From the NCBI GenBank assembly GCA_964640535.1, contig CAZXFS010000006.1:35981-99980 (forward strand): a stretch of 64,000 nt of DNA, read 5' to 3'. A model generated the notes under the pieces. The model was given only the letters and a program-made list of their open reading frames with translations. It was not told where the DNA came from and ran no database searches. The stretch comes from Alloprevotella sp964640535. Lineage in GTDB: Bacteria > Bacteroidota > Bacteroidia > Bacteroidales > Bacteroidaceae. Position numbers and translations under genes: made by a program. Below, in pieces: positions 8,465 to 16,117 of the stretch (its first letter is position 1; each line of letters begins with the position of its first letter).

Positions 8465-10990
8465 CTATTTCACCAAGGTGGCGATGACGGCTGCCAACGT
8501 CGCCGTCAGGGAGCCCAGCGAGAGCATCTCGGATAATGTCATGCCCTTACGCGCGCTCTTGGCGGGCACCACGATGCGGCAGCCGGGCTTGATATCCTTG
8601 GGAGACTTCACGCGGGACACCGTACCGTTCATATTCACCGTAAACACGCGCTTGGGCTTGGCATGAACGCTATAACCGCCGGCTTGGTTGATGTAATAGT
8701 TCAAGCTTGCTTTTTCTCTATAAGCAACGGTATTGGGATAAAGCACCTCACCGTTGATGGAGACGGTATTGTCAAACTGAGGAACGGTGATGACGTCGCC
8801 GTCGCGCAGGACGATGTCCCACTGGTCATTACCGGGATTGGCAATAGCCTTGTCCAAGTTAATACCGATGTAGCGTGTGTCGCCGATATCCAGTTTGCGA
8901 ACGTCAATGGAGTCGCCCGACATGGAAGTACGCAGCATAGACTCCAGCTGCGTCTTCTCGGCCCGCGTCAGGACGCGCAGCAATCGGGCGCCGTTGGCAT
9001 AGGCCTCCGGGCTCAGTCCGCCGGCCTCTTTGATGAGGTCGCTCAGACGATAGTTTTTCTTCGTCAACGCATATTCTCCGGAGAAGACGACTTCGCCGGA
9101 GATATTGACGTGTTCCTGCTCTACGTAGCCGGGAGATTTTCTCACAAAGACTTCGTCGAAGGGCTGCAGGGAAAAGCCCGGCGTTCCCTTCACCACAAAA
9201 CCGTCTTTAAGCTCGAAGGAAAAAGACTCCGAGACGCTGGGAATCGCCGCCGTGGCCGTATTGTCACGCGAACGCCGCGACACATCGACCTTCACCAATG
9301 AGGCGGCGTCGGTCAGGCCGCCGGCCTGCAGTATGAGGTCTTCGAGCGTCGTATTCTCTGCATATTCATATTCTCCGGGGTAGAACACCTCGCCGCTAAT
9401 CGTCAGCTTCTGCTGGTCGAGAAGCTCTTTATTACTGGGGACATAGAGCACATCTTCATTCTGCAACGAGATATCGGGCACCGTATGCTCCCAGATGCCT
9501 TCCAAGTCGACGGAGATAACCTCCAGACGTCGATCCGGGCGACGGCGGTGCATCACCCCACGCACTTTGACAGCATTCTCAGTCATACCGCCGGCTTTCT
9601 CTATGAGCTGGCGCACCGTACTGATGTTGCCGTCTACCTGATACATTCCCGGGCGGAATACGGCGCCGCGCACCTCCACCATATTACTGTAACGATTCAG
9701 CACGGAGTCGACATAAACGGAGTCTTCGTCGGCCAGTTGGAAGTTGCTGCGCTCAAACTCGTCAATGGTGTATACCTCGTGACGGCCGTTACTGCCGCCC
9801 TTGCGCACCAAGCGCACCTGGTCTCTGTAAGCGTCGCCGGTAAAGCCGCCGGCGTACTTAATCAAGGTGGCCACGCTCTCGTTGGACTTCATCTCGTAGT
9901 ACATAGGGCGCTTCACCTTACCGGTGATATTGACCAAACAGTTATAAGGATTGACAATAATCACGTCGCCGGAGGCCAGACGGACATTGCCTTTCAAATT
10001 TCCGTTGAGGATATATTCATACACGTCCACGGTCGTGACCTGCCGCCCGTTGCGATAGACGCGAATGTCGCGCAACGAACCGATTTCGTTGGTACCGCCG
10101 GCCATATAGAGGGCGTGGAAGACGGTGGCGAAGGCCGACAGCGTATAAGTACCGGGCACCTCGACAGCGCCCATCACGTGAACGCTGATCGTCTTGGTCT
10201 GCCCCACGGAAAGACGCACGTTCGACCCGCCATAACGACTCCCCAGCGTGGATCGCACGCGGCTATTGGCTTGCTCCACCGTCAGTCCGCTGACCGCCAC
10301 GGGGCCAAAGCCCTCGATGTCGATATTGCCGTCGGGCGAGACGGTGGCGGTGAAGTTCTTCTGCGAAGCTCCCCACACATCGACATAGACGGCGTCGCCG
10401 GGGCCCAGACGATAGTCGGAGGGGGTGGCGATATTCATCTCCGGCTCGAAGGTAAGATTTTTATTGTTGAAGATATCGTGACCAAAGATTTTGCGTTTGT
10501 TGGTCTCTTCCATCTCCTCCTTATAATAGTAATCGAGCGAGTCGGGGAAGATGGCGTTCATCTCGCGCCCCATATTGTCTTCCTGCTCTTCCATCAGGCG
10601 CTTCTTCTGCTGCTGCGTCAACGACGAGTTGCGCAGATTCACGTCCTTTGCCTTCTGCCGTTCACCGCTTTTCTCGAGGTCTTTGGTGTCGCCGTTATTG
10701 CTGCGCATGCGCTTCTTGGCATCGTCTATGCCGGAGATATTGCGGCTTCCCAGCTGACTGTTTCCCTGCTCGCGCTCATACTTCTTGCGGATGCGCTGTA
10801 TCTGGCTGACGGGGACGCCTCTCTCTACCAACTTCGTGACAATTTGACTCTGGGCCGTTCCCTTCTCGTGTTCCTTGACAATAAAGTTGAGCACTTGGTC
10901 GTCAGTCATCGACGAGGATTGAGCATAGCCGCCCACGGGCAGCAACAAGAGAGCAAAGAGAATCGGTAGGCACCGTTTTACAATTTTCAT
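8465..10990 (-). CDS. Multi-SLBB polysaccharide export protein (Wza-like)
   Basis: A periplasmic/outer-membrane protein of capsular or exopolysaccharide export. A signal peptide (KRCLPILFALLLLPVGGYAQ) is followed by a charged region with a coiled-coil look (residues about 30-150). A poly-export domain begins near YRLGPGDAVYVDVWG, and several SLBB repeats follow, each marked by a GxVxxPGxY-type turn (VMGAVEVPGTYTLS, VRGAVFRPGMYQVDG, ISGEVFYPGEYEYAE, ISGEVVFSGEYALTK, INGEVLYPNTVAYRE). It ends with a hydrophobic helix (LGSLTATLAAVIATLV). The 841 residues fit the large Bacteroidales form rather than the shorter E. coli Wza. I use the ATG at 10990. It is downstream of an initiating sugar transferase, consistent with a shared exopolysaccharide role, but no chain-length or polymerase genes are here. 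Confidence 0.9.
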   Translation of the reverse strand: MKIVKRCLPILFALLLLPVGGYAQSSSMTDDQVLNFIVKEHEKGTAQSQIVTKLVERGVPVSQIQRIRKKYEREQGNSQLGSRNISGIDDAKKRMRSNNGDTKDLEKSGERQKAKDVNLRNSSLTQQQKKRLMEEQEDNMGREMNAIFPDSLDYYYKEEMEETNKRKIFGHDIFNNKNLTFEPEMNIATPSDYRLGPGDAVYVDVWGASQKNFTATVSPDGNIDIEGFGPVAVSGLTVEQANSRVRSTLGSRYGGSNVRLSVGQTKTISVHVMGAVEVPGTYTLSAFATVFHALYMAGGTNEIGSLRDIRVYRNGRQVTTVDVYEYILNGNLKGNVRLASGDVIIVNPYNCLVNITGKVKRPMYYEMKSNESVATLIKYAGGFTGDAYRDQVRLVRKGGSNGRHEVYTIDEFERSNFQLADEDSVYVDSVLNRYSNMVEVRGAVFRPGMYQVDGNISTVRQLIEKAGGMTENAVKVRGVMHRRRPDRRLEVISVDLEGIWEHTVPDISLQNEDVLYVPSNKELLDQQKLTISGEVFYPGEYEYAENTTLEDLILQAGGLTDAASLVKVDVSRRSRDNTATAAIPSVSESFSFELKDGFVVKGTPGFSLQPFDEVFVRKSPGYVEQEHVNISGEVVFSGEYALTKKNYRLSDLIKEAGGLSPEAYANGARLLRVLTRAEKTQLESMLRTSMSGDSIDVRKLDIGDTRYIGINLDKAIANPGNDQWDIVLRDGDVITVPQFDNTVSINGEVLYPNTVAYREKASLNYYINQAGGYSVHAKPKRVFTVNMNGTVSRVKSPKDIKPGCRIVVPAKSARKGMTLSEMLSLGSLTATLAAVIATLVK

Positions 10991-11099
10991 ATAAGGGGAA
11001 TTCTGTAAGTGATAGCGTCGTTCTTCTTCTGAAGGAACAGGCAACTAAGCATATCGTTTTCGTAAATATTTCCGGGAGGGAGGAGCGTTGACACGGTAA

Positions 11100-11882
11100 C
11101 TATATCATGGAAGAATGGCAGCATTCCCGCTCCGTCGGCGTCTCTAAAGTGTGTCGCGCGGCCTTCTCCTTCGATGCGGCGGCGGGCGCCGCTTCTTTCC
11201 CGGGCAGCGGGATGCTTCGCGCCGATCGCGACGCTACTTTCTCGCCGCGCGCCACCAGGGCGGCCGTCTGCAGGATGCATCGGATATCGCCCCACAGGGT
11301 TGCTCCATGCAGGTATAGGAGGTCGATGTCCAACCGCGTTAGCATTTTGTCGAGGTTGTTGGCATAGCCGTTCCGCAGAGTAGCCTCCGATGTCAGTCCC
11401 GGGCGCAGCTGGAAGAGGTAGGCATAACGGGCATCCCGTTGCTGTATCTGCTCCACAAAATACGGGCGTTCCGGGCGCGGCCCCACTACCGACATATCCC
11501 CCTTCAGTACGTTCCACAGTTGCGGAAGTTCATCCAGATGATGGCGCCGCAGATAGCGCCCGATACGTGTCAGACGCGGGTCGCCCGGCATCTCCAACTT
11601 GGGGACGTCGGCTTCGGCATCGGCCTTCATCGTACGAAACTTGAGGATGGAGAACGGGCGGCCGTGGCGGCCCAAGCGCTCCTGACGGTAGAACACGCGA
11701 CCGTTACCTCCTATCATCAATACGACCATCAGGAGGAGGTAGAGGGGAGACAGGAGGAGAAGACCGAGGCCGGCAAATAGGATATCGAAGGCGCGCTTCA
11801 CGACACGCTCCACCCTTGTCATCCGAAACCGCATGACTTCATCGTGAAAGGGCGAGGTGCCCCGGAGAGGCGTTGTGTTCAT
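11100..11882 (-). CDS. Undecaprenyl-phosphate sugar-1-phosphate transferase (WcaJ/RfbP-type)
   Basis: Starts an exopolysaccharide, capsule or O-antigen repeat by moving a sugar phosphate from a nucleotide sugar to undecaprenyl phosphate at the inner membrane. One N-terminal membrane helix (about residues 30-55, LFAGLGLLLLSPLYLLLMVV) precedes the bacterial sugar-transferase domain. Its landmarks are all visible: VFYRQERLGRHGRPFSILKFRTM, then LDELPQLWNVLKGDMSVVGPRP, and RPGLTSEA. The short form (260 residues) lacks the extra membrane region of long WcaJ proteins. A Lys/Arg/Ala-rich tail follows. It precedes the SLBB exporter by about 110 bp in the same direction. The sugar specificity cannot be read from the sequence. 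Confidence 0.92.
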   Translation of the reverse strand: MNTTPLRGTSPFHDEVMRFRMTRVERVVKRAFDILFAGLGLLLLSPLYLLLMVVLMIGGNGRVFYRQERLGRHGRPFSILKFRTMKADAEADVPKLEMPGDPRLTRIGRYLRRHHLDELPQLWNVLKGDMSVVGPRPERPYFVEQIQQRDARYAYLFQLRPGLTSEATLRNGYANNLDKMLTRLDIDLLYLHGATLWGDIRCILQTAALVARGEKVASRSARSIPLPGKEAAPAAASKEKAARHTLETPTERECCHSSMI

Positions 11883-12033
11883 AATGGTATAGTTTCAGTA
11901 TGGGTGGTTCTATCAATGGGGCTTCTCTTTTTTCAATCAGCCCTACCGCTTTATTTGAAGAACGGAGCGCCGCAAAATATATTGTGGCGGCGCGCGGTGA
12001 CGTCGCGAAGAGGCGGACACCTCCCAACGACGG

Positions 12034-12486
12034 TCAGGGTGTTCGTTGAAACAAGAGGTTGCTGTCTGTCTTCACCCATTTTCCTCTGACTACCTTGCGG
12101 AGGACATTGGTACCGATAACTTTGTATTCCAGCAAACTGTCACCGACGGCCTTCACGTGGAGGGTCTGATTGTCGGCGCCCTGATCGTTGCTCAACCTCA
12201 GACGCACGCCGTCATCGTCGAAGTGGCACGAGGTGATGAGCCACAAGCCGCTCACGCCGCGCCCGGAGAGATAACCATACGACGGGCCGAGGATGGCCAT
12301 ACCCGGAATGGGTACCGTCTCGGCATAGGCGTCGATATGTAGCGTCATTTGGGCGTCACGGCAGGTAAAGATGCCGCGGTAGGGCTCAGCCGTCTGTCCG
12401 CAGAGCGTCCCCGCCAAGAGGGCGCCACCGAGTCCCAACGCCCATAGGCGTCGATGGATAACAGAGTAAAGCATCCGACGTTTCAT
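12034..12486 (-). CDS. Unknown exported protein, 150 residues
   Basis: I do not recognise the family. The N-terminus has a basic start and a hydrophobic segment (LGLGGALLAGTLCG), reading as a signal peptide, with cleavage possible near CGQTAE. The mature part is short beta-rich sequence without obvious catalytic motifs and ends with LRKVVRGKWVKTDSNLLF. It starts 7 bp after the FHA gene stop, so the two are almost certainly co-transcribed. A periplasmic role is inferred only from the signal. Confidence 0.7.
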   Translation of the reverse strand: MKRRMLYSVIHRRLWALGLGGALLAGTLCGQTAEPYRGIFTCRDAQMTLHIDAYAETVPIPGMAILGPSYGYLSGRGVSGLWLITSCHFDDDGVRLRLSNDQGADNQTLHVKAVGDSLLEYKVIGTNVLRKVVRGKWVKTDSNLLFQRTP

Positions 12487-12493
12487 GGGGTTT

Positions 12494-13009
12494 CTATTCT
12501 TCTTCGTCGGGCGCGCCTTCGTGAAGTACCATCGTCGTTGCGCCGATGGTGATGATGGCGCCGTCTTCGACTCTTACTTTATCTTTTTGCCCTAAGATGT
12601 TCGTTTGCAGAAATGTACCCGTATTGGAACCGGCATCGCGCAGAATAAAATCGTAGGTGCCGGAGGCGGCACGCGGCTTCACCGTCACCACGCAATGGGT
12701 AGTGTCGACGCTGGGGTCGACCGTCTTGATGGCGGCGTTGGCCTTCGTGCCGGGGACATGGCGCCCCACCACGTTTTCGCCCTCATAGAGAGGTATTGTC
12801 TGTTTTAAGTGGAAAGCGTTTTCTATCACGACGAGATAGCCGCGTATCGGCCGTTGCTCTTCTTCTTGAGCGACAACGGGCCGACCGACTCTCAGTTTAA
12901 ATTGCTTATGGCAAGCCTTGCATTCAAACACCAGTATGCGGCCCTCTTCATACTTACTATCATCCAGCAGGATGGGCTCATCGCATTTCGGGCATCTTAT
13001 CTTCTTCAT
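12494..13009 (-). CDS. FHA-domain protein with N-terminal zinc ribbon
   Basis: 171 residues. The N-terminus has two CxxC pairs (Cys6/9 and Cys30/33), an MJ0042-like zinc ribbon. It is followed by an FHA domain (about residues 60-165) that would bind phosphothreonine peptides: NVVGRHVP, then DTTHCVVTV in place of the usual SRxH, and the late DAGSNTGTFLQ turn (canonical SxNGT, here SNTGT). The SRxH-to-TTHC change may alter phosphopeptide binding, although the His is kept. No Ser/Thr kinase lies in the window. It is the first gene of a pair with the 150-residue exported protein. Domain assignment is firm; partner unknown. Confidence 0.87.
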   Translation of the reverse strand: MKKIRCPKCDEPILLDDSKYEEGRILVFECKACHKQFKLRVGRPVVAQEEEQRPIRGYLVVIENAFHLKQTIPLYEGENVVGRHVPGTKANAAIKTVDPSVDTTHCVVTVKPRAASGTYDFILRDAGSNTGTFLQTNILGQKDKVRVEDGAIITIGATTMVLHEGAPDEEE

Positions 13010-13109
13010 CAGAAAAGGTATATCGTTCTAAAGGGTACAAGGAGGGAGCGAACACGTCGCAAGAGGAGGCCGACGCCCCCTTCTTGAGGGCCGAGACAGG
13101 CCACTGCAA

Positions 13110-14144
13110 TCAACGGGTAGGCATCACCCATGCGTCCTCATAGGCTGTATTCTTTCTCAATTGCTTCAGTGCGCTTCGTGCTTCCGACTCGGAAGCATAG
13201 TGGCCATAGACCACGCGCACCATTCGCTTCCCCACCAGCACTTCAGCCTGCGCCATACCGTCTTCCTGCAGCTGTGCCGCCAGATGACGGGCGTTGCTCA
13301 GCGGTATGCTACTGGCCAGTACGATGGTATAGCGGCCTTCTGCGCTCTTCGGAGCTTCCGTCGCAGCGGGCGTCTCCGCTGAGGCGGGCGTTTCCGGCGT
13401 AGCAGCGGGAGCAGAGGCGTCCGTCGGTTCCTCTGCGGTAACAGCCGACGTAGCGACTGCAACAGACGGGGTCTGCGACATCGGTGTTGCCACCGGCTGC
13501 GCCGGTTCCCCTACCGAGGGTACCATCGTCGCCACGTGCAGCTGCGACGCATGGTCGGGAGCCCCTACGGGGGTGGCACAAAGCAGATAGAACACCAGCG
13601 CCACCGCGGCGGCAGCGACATAGTTGACCCATCCGCGCAACAGCACCGATGCAGGACGTTTCATCGTCTCGGGCGTGGAAACGGCGGGGCGCGAGGCGGT
13701 CACAGACGTCGTGACGGCGGGGCGCGCTATCGAGGGTAGAGCGAGGCCATCCAGGCCGTAGAGATCCGGCGACAGCACTCCGGCCTCTACCGGCGTAAAG
13801 TCGTAGTGTTCATCGAGGCCCAGACGCAACACGCCGATGCCTTCGATGAAGCATACGCCATCGCGCTGTAAAGCCGTCTTCCAGGCTTCGACAGCGGCAT
13901 CTATCAGTTGCAGGGCTTCCGGGTAACTGATATCGGCGGCCTGCATACACGACTGTGCCAGCAGACCGTCACCCGCCACCAACTGCGCATTGAATCCAAC
14001 GGTACGGTGAGGGGGGAGGAACAACTGCTCCTCGGGCATATAACGTGCCGACACATACTGCGTCACAAAGCCGCCCAATCCGGGGACTATCACGCAGTCA
14101 TGCTTCAGCAAGAGGACTTCGATATGTTTAGACAAATCTATCAT
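13110..14144 (-). CDS. HU-CCDC81/SPOR-domain membrane protein
   Basis: 344 residues. The N-terminal 130 residues match the bacterial HU-CCDC81 pair of domains (LLLKHDCVIVPGLGGFVTQY, then GVCFIEGIGVLRL). A transmembrane helix (about 170-190, VAAAAVALVFYLL) separates this cytoplasmic part from a periplasmic linker rich in Ala/Thr/Pro (about 210-265). A C-terminal SPOR domain (about 265-344, GRYTIVLASSI to EDAWVMPT) would bind denuded peptidoglycan strands at division sites. The layout is typical for Bacteroidota and suggests a link between DNA or cytosolic partners and the septal wall. A TATCTTTG box ends 4 bp before the ATG, implying a leaderless mRNA. Confidence 0.87.
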   Translation of the reverse strand: MIDLSKHIEVLLLKHDCVIVPGLGGFVTQYVSARYMPEEQLFLPPHRTVGFNAQLVAGDGLLAQSCMQAADISYPEALQLIDAAVEAWKTALQRDGVCFIEGIGVLRLGLDEHYDFTPVEAGVLSPDLYGLDGLALPSIARPAVTTSVTASRPAVSTPETMKRPASVLLRGWVNYVAAAAVALVFYLLCATPVGAPDHASQLHVATMVPSVGEPAQPVATPMSQTPSVAVATSAVTAEEPTDASAPAATPETPASAETPAATEAPKSAEGRYTIVLASSIPLSNARHLAAQLQEDGMAQAEVLVGKRMVRVVYGHYASESEARSALKQLRKNTAYEDAWVMPTR

Positions 14145-14148
14145 AGGG

Positions 14149-14156
14149 CAAAGATA
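14149..14156 (-). promoter_or_regulatory. Promoter -7 box TATCTTTG before the HU/SPOR gene
   Basis: A perfect TAnnTTTG match on the minus strand, ending 4 bp before the ATG at 14144. With a start site a few bases downstream, the mRNA would begin at or next to the start codon. Confidence 0.65.
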
Positions 14157-14499
14157 GTGTAAAAATAGCGCACGTAAAGGGACGACGGAGAGTTTTTTCA
14201 GGGGGGCGCCGTCATTTTTTTAAGGAAAGCGTACCCACGCATGACAGAATTTTGACACGCCCCCAAGCGTACTCTCGCGAGAAACGAGGAATTTTCGCGC
14301 CATTTTCCACACTTTTCTTACGAATAGATGACAGACTTTTACTTGAAATTAAAAACACGATAACGATTTAAGCCGCCTTCTTTACGTCTTTTCACGCGAA
14401 TCTCGCAGGGAAACGAGCCTTCTCATGAATCCGGAAATGTATCCAAACGTTAAAGAAAAAAGGCGGGCGGGACGGGAATCACACCGACGGGGCCACGGC
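14157..14499. other. Gene-free stretch
   Basis: A/T-rich upstream region of the HU/SPOR gene and outer flank of the dispersed repeat. I see homopolymer T runs but no gene, tRNA or clear terminator. Confidence 0.5.
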
Positions 14500-14772
14500 G
14501 AAACAAGTCCGGGATTTGTCGGAACAAGTCCGGGATTTGTCGGAACAAGTCCGGGACTTGTTTCTTCTTCTCCGGGACTTGTTGTGACGCGCGGCGACCC
14601 GGGAGCCACACGCGTTTTGACAGTATATGGCAAAAACGGAACTTCCTTTAACGTTTCAAAGGGGGCGTGAAGAAGCATTTGGAAGCAGAGCAGGGTGTCG
14701 CTGAGAAAAAACGCATTCTCGCGGCCTTCGCACACATTTTTACACCCCCTCTCGCTTCACGATAAGCGTCGT
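14500..14772 (-). repeat. Dispersed intergenic repeat, copy 1 (reversed)
   Basis: Read on the minus strand, it shares in the same order with 47467-47722 and 63800-64000: TTATCGTGAAG, GTGCGAAGGCCGCGAGAAT, CGTTAAA, a GTTTTTGNCATATACTGTCA block, a CGCCGCGCG block, then AACAAGTCCCGGAGAAG and 21-bp palindromic units. It begins about 25 bp past the LolE-type gene stop and points away from it. It has three full 21-bp units, and one arm of the TGACA palindrome is degenerate (TGGCA). See findings. Confidence 0.8.
14502..14583. repeat. Array of 21-bp palindromic units
   Basis: Three units with a strict 21-bp period (AACAAGTCC at 14502, 14523 and 14544), then a half unit ending at 14583. The third unit carries the perfect palindrome AACAAGTCCGGGACTTGTT; the first two have one T in the right arm. 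There are no unique spacers, so it is not a CRISPR array. It forms the distal part of dispersed repeat copy 1. Confidence 0.85.
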
Positions 14773-14797
14773 TATCGACCCTTCGCCGCCCCCGCTC

Positions 14798-16057
14798 CTA
14801 CTCAAAGCGTATGGCCTTGGCCGGACGGATGCGACTAACGATATAGCTCGGCACGATTAAAGCCAATACGGTAATAACCAATGTGGCCACATTGACGCCT
14901 ATCAGCCAACCGGGGAGGAGAACGACGGGCACCGTATCCACATAGTAGGCCGTAGGATCCAAACGGGCAAAACCCCACAATTGTTGGGCAACCACCAATC
15001 CGATGCCGAGGATATTTCCCCAGAAGAGACCGCGAACGACAATCAGGGTGGCGTAGGCAATGAAGGTACGACGGATACGGGCATTGGTAGCTCCCAAGGC
15101 CTTAAGGATGCCTATCGTCTGCGTACGTTCCAAGATGAGAATCAGCAGACCGCTCACGACGGTAAATCCTGCGACGCCGATCACCAATATCAGTATCAAC
15201 CATAAGTTTAAGTCGAGCAACGTAATCCACTGTACAGCAGACGAAGTACGTGGGTTTTCTTTTACGGACAACGTATTATACGTTCCCCCGTAAATATCGT
15301 GCCGGCCGTTCAACTGACTCCCAATGCTGCGCTGCACCTCGCTCACCGCATCGAAGTCGTCTAAATAAATTTCCAGCGAACTGCTCTGCAGCTCGTTCCA
15401 TCCGTTCAACTGCAGCACCGTAGCACGACTCGTCCACATGAACGAGTCGTCGAAACCGGCCAGATGGGTCTCATAGATGCCCGTCACCGTAAAGCGCCGC
15501 AGGCGGATATCATCGGAAAAGAAGTAAGCATAGATCTTACTGCCGACATGGAGGTGCAGGCGGTCGGCCTGACGCCGGGACACCAGTACTTCGTTTTTCT
15601 CCGACGGCCCCGAGAAATGCGGCAACCGTCCCTCCACCATCTGACGCTGCAGGAAGGCGGTGTCGTAGTCCTCCCCCACTCCTTTCAAGACGATGGTTTG
15701 GAAGGCCTCCTCGGTCTTCACCATTCCCATCTTCAGCGCCACACGCGCCACATGTGTCACGTGTTGTTGTGTCCGCATACGCTGTATCAGCACGCTGTCT
15801 GTCACGATGGGATAGCTCTCGGGGGAGGTGAAAGACTGGAAGTCGAGCACCTCCAGGTGGGAAGCAAAGCCTGTCAGCTTACCACGTATCTCCGTCTGGA
15901 AGCCTTTCACCACACAAACCGTGATGATCATCACCGCCAAACCGATAGCCACACCGCCGGTGGCGATGGCAATGGCCCAACGACTGGCGCGACGCCGACG
16001 GTCGTGACCGGCAGCACCGTAAAAACGACGAGCGAGGAAGAAGGAGAACGAGTTCAT
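14798..16057 (-). CDS. LolE/LolC-family ABC transporter permease
   Basis: A 419-residue FtsX/LolCE-type permease. The N-terminal RWAIAIATGGVAIGLAVMIITVCVVKGFQ is the first membrane helix, followed by a periplasmic MacB-like domain (about 60-270). Three more membrane helices come at about 285-305 (LILILVIGVAGFTVVSGLL), 330-350 and 380-400, with the intervening FtsX motif QTIGILKALGATNARIRRTF. It would extract lipoproteins from the inner membrane with a LolD ATPase, which is not encoded here. The single-permease arrangement is common in Bacteroidota. It lies 60 bp downstream of the aminotransferase. Confidence 0.87.
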   Translation of the reverse strand: MNSFSFFLARRFYGAAGHDRRRRASRWAIAIATGGVAIGLAVMIITVCVVKGFQTEIRGKLTGFASHLEVLDFQSFTSPESYPIVTDSVLIQRMRTQQHVTHVARVALKMGMVKTEEAFQTIVLKGVGEDYDTAFLQRQMVEGRLPHFSGPSEKNEVLVSRRQADRLHLHVGSKIYAYFFSDDIRLRRFTVTGIYETHLAGFDDSFMWTSRATVLQLNGWNELQSSSLEIYLDDFDAVSEVQRSIGSQLNGRHDIYGGTYNTLSVKENPRTSSAVQWITLLDLNLWLILILVIGVAGFTVVSGLLILILERTQTIGILKALGATNARIRRTFIAYATLIVVRGLFWGNILGIGLVVAQQLWGFARLDPTAYYVDTVPVVLLPGWLIGVNVATLVITVLALIVPSYIVSRIRPAKAIRFE

Positions 16058-16117
16058 AAGAGGAGGTAGTGGGATATATAACCGTATCGGGAGGTTTCGA
16101 ATGGCGCATCAAGCGAT

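Noticed and set aside
9485..10969. Plus-strand 494-codon open frame
   Set aside because: Entirely antisense to the SLBB exporter, whose motifs and signal peptide are clear. The antisense protein has no recognisable domain.
14502..14583. CRISPR array
   Set aside because: The 21-bp units are directly adjacent with no unique spacers, the unit is too short, and there are no cas genes.
14382..14735. 117-codon protein with PGLVPTN repeats
   Set aside because: The repeats are the translation of the 21-bp palindromic DNA array and the frame is broken or different in the other copies of the element.
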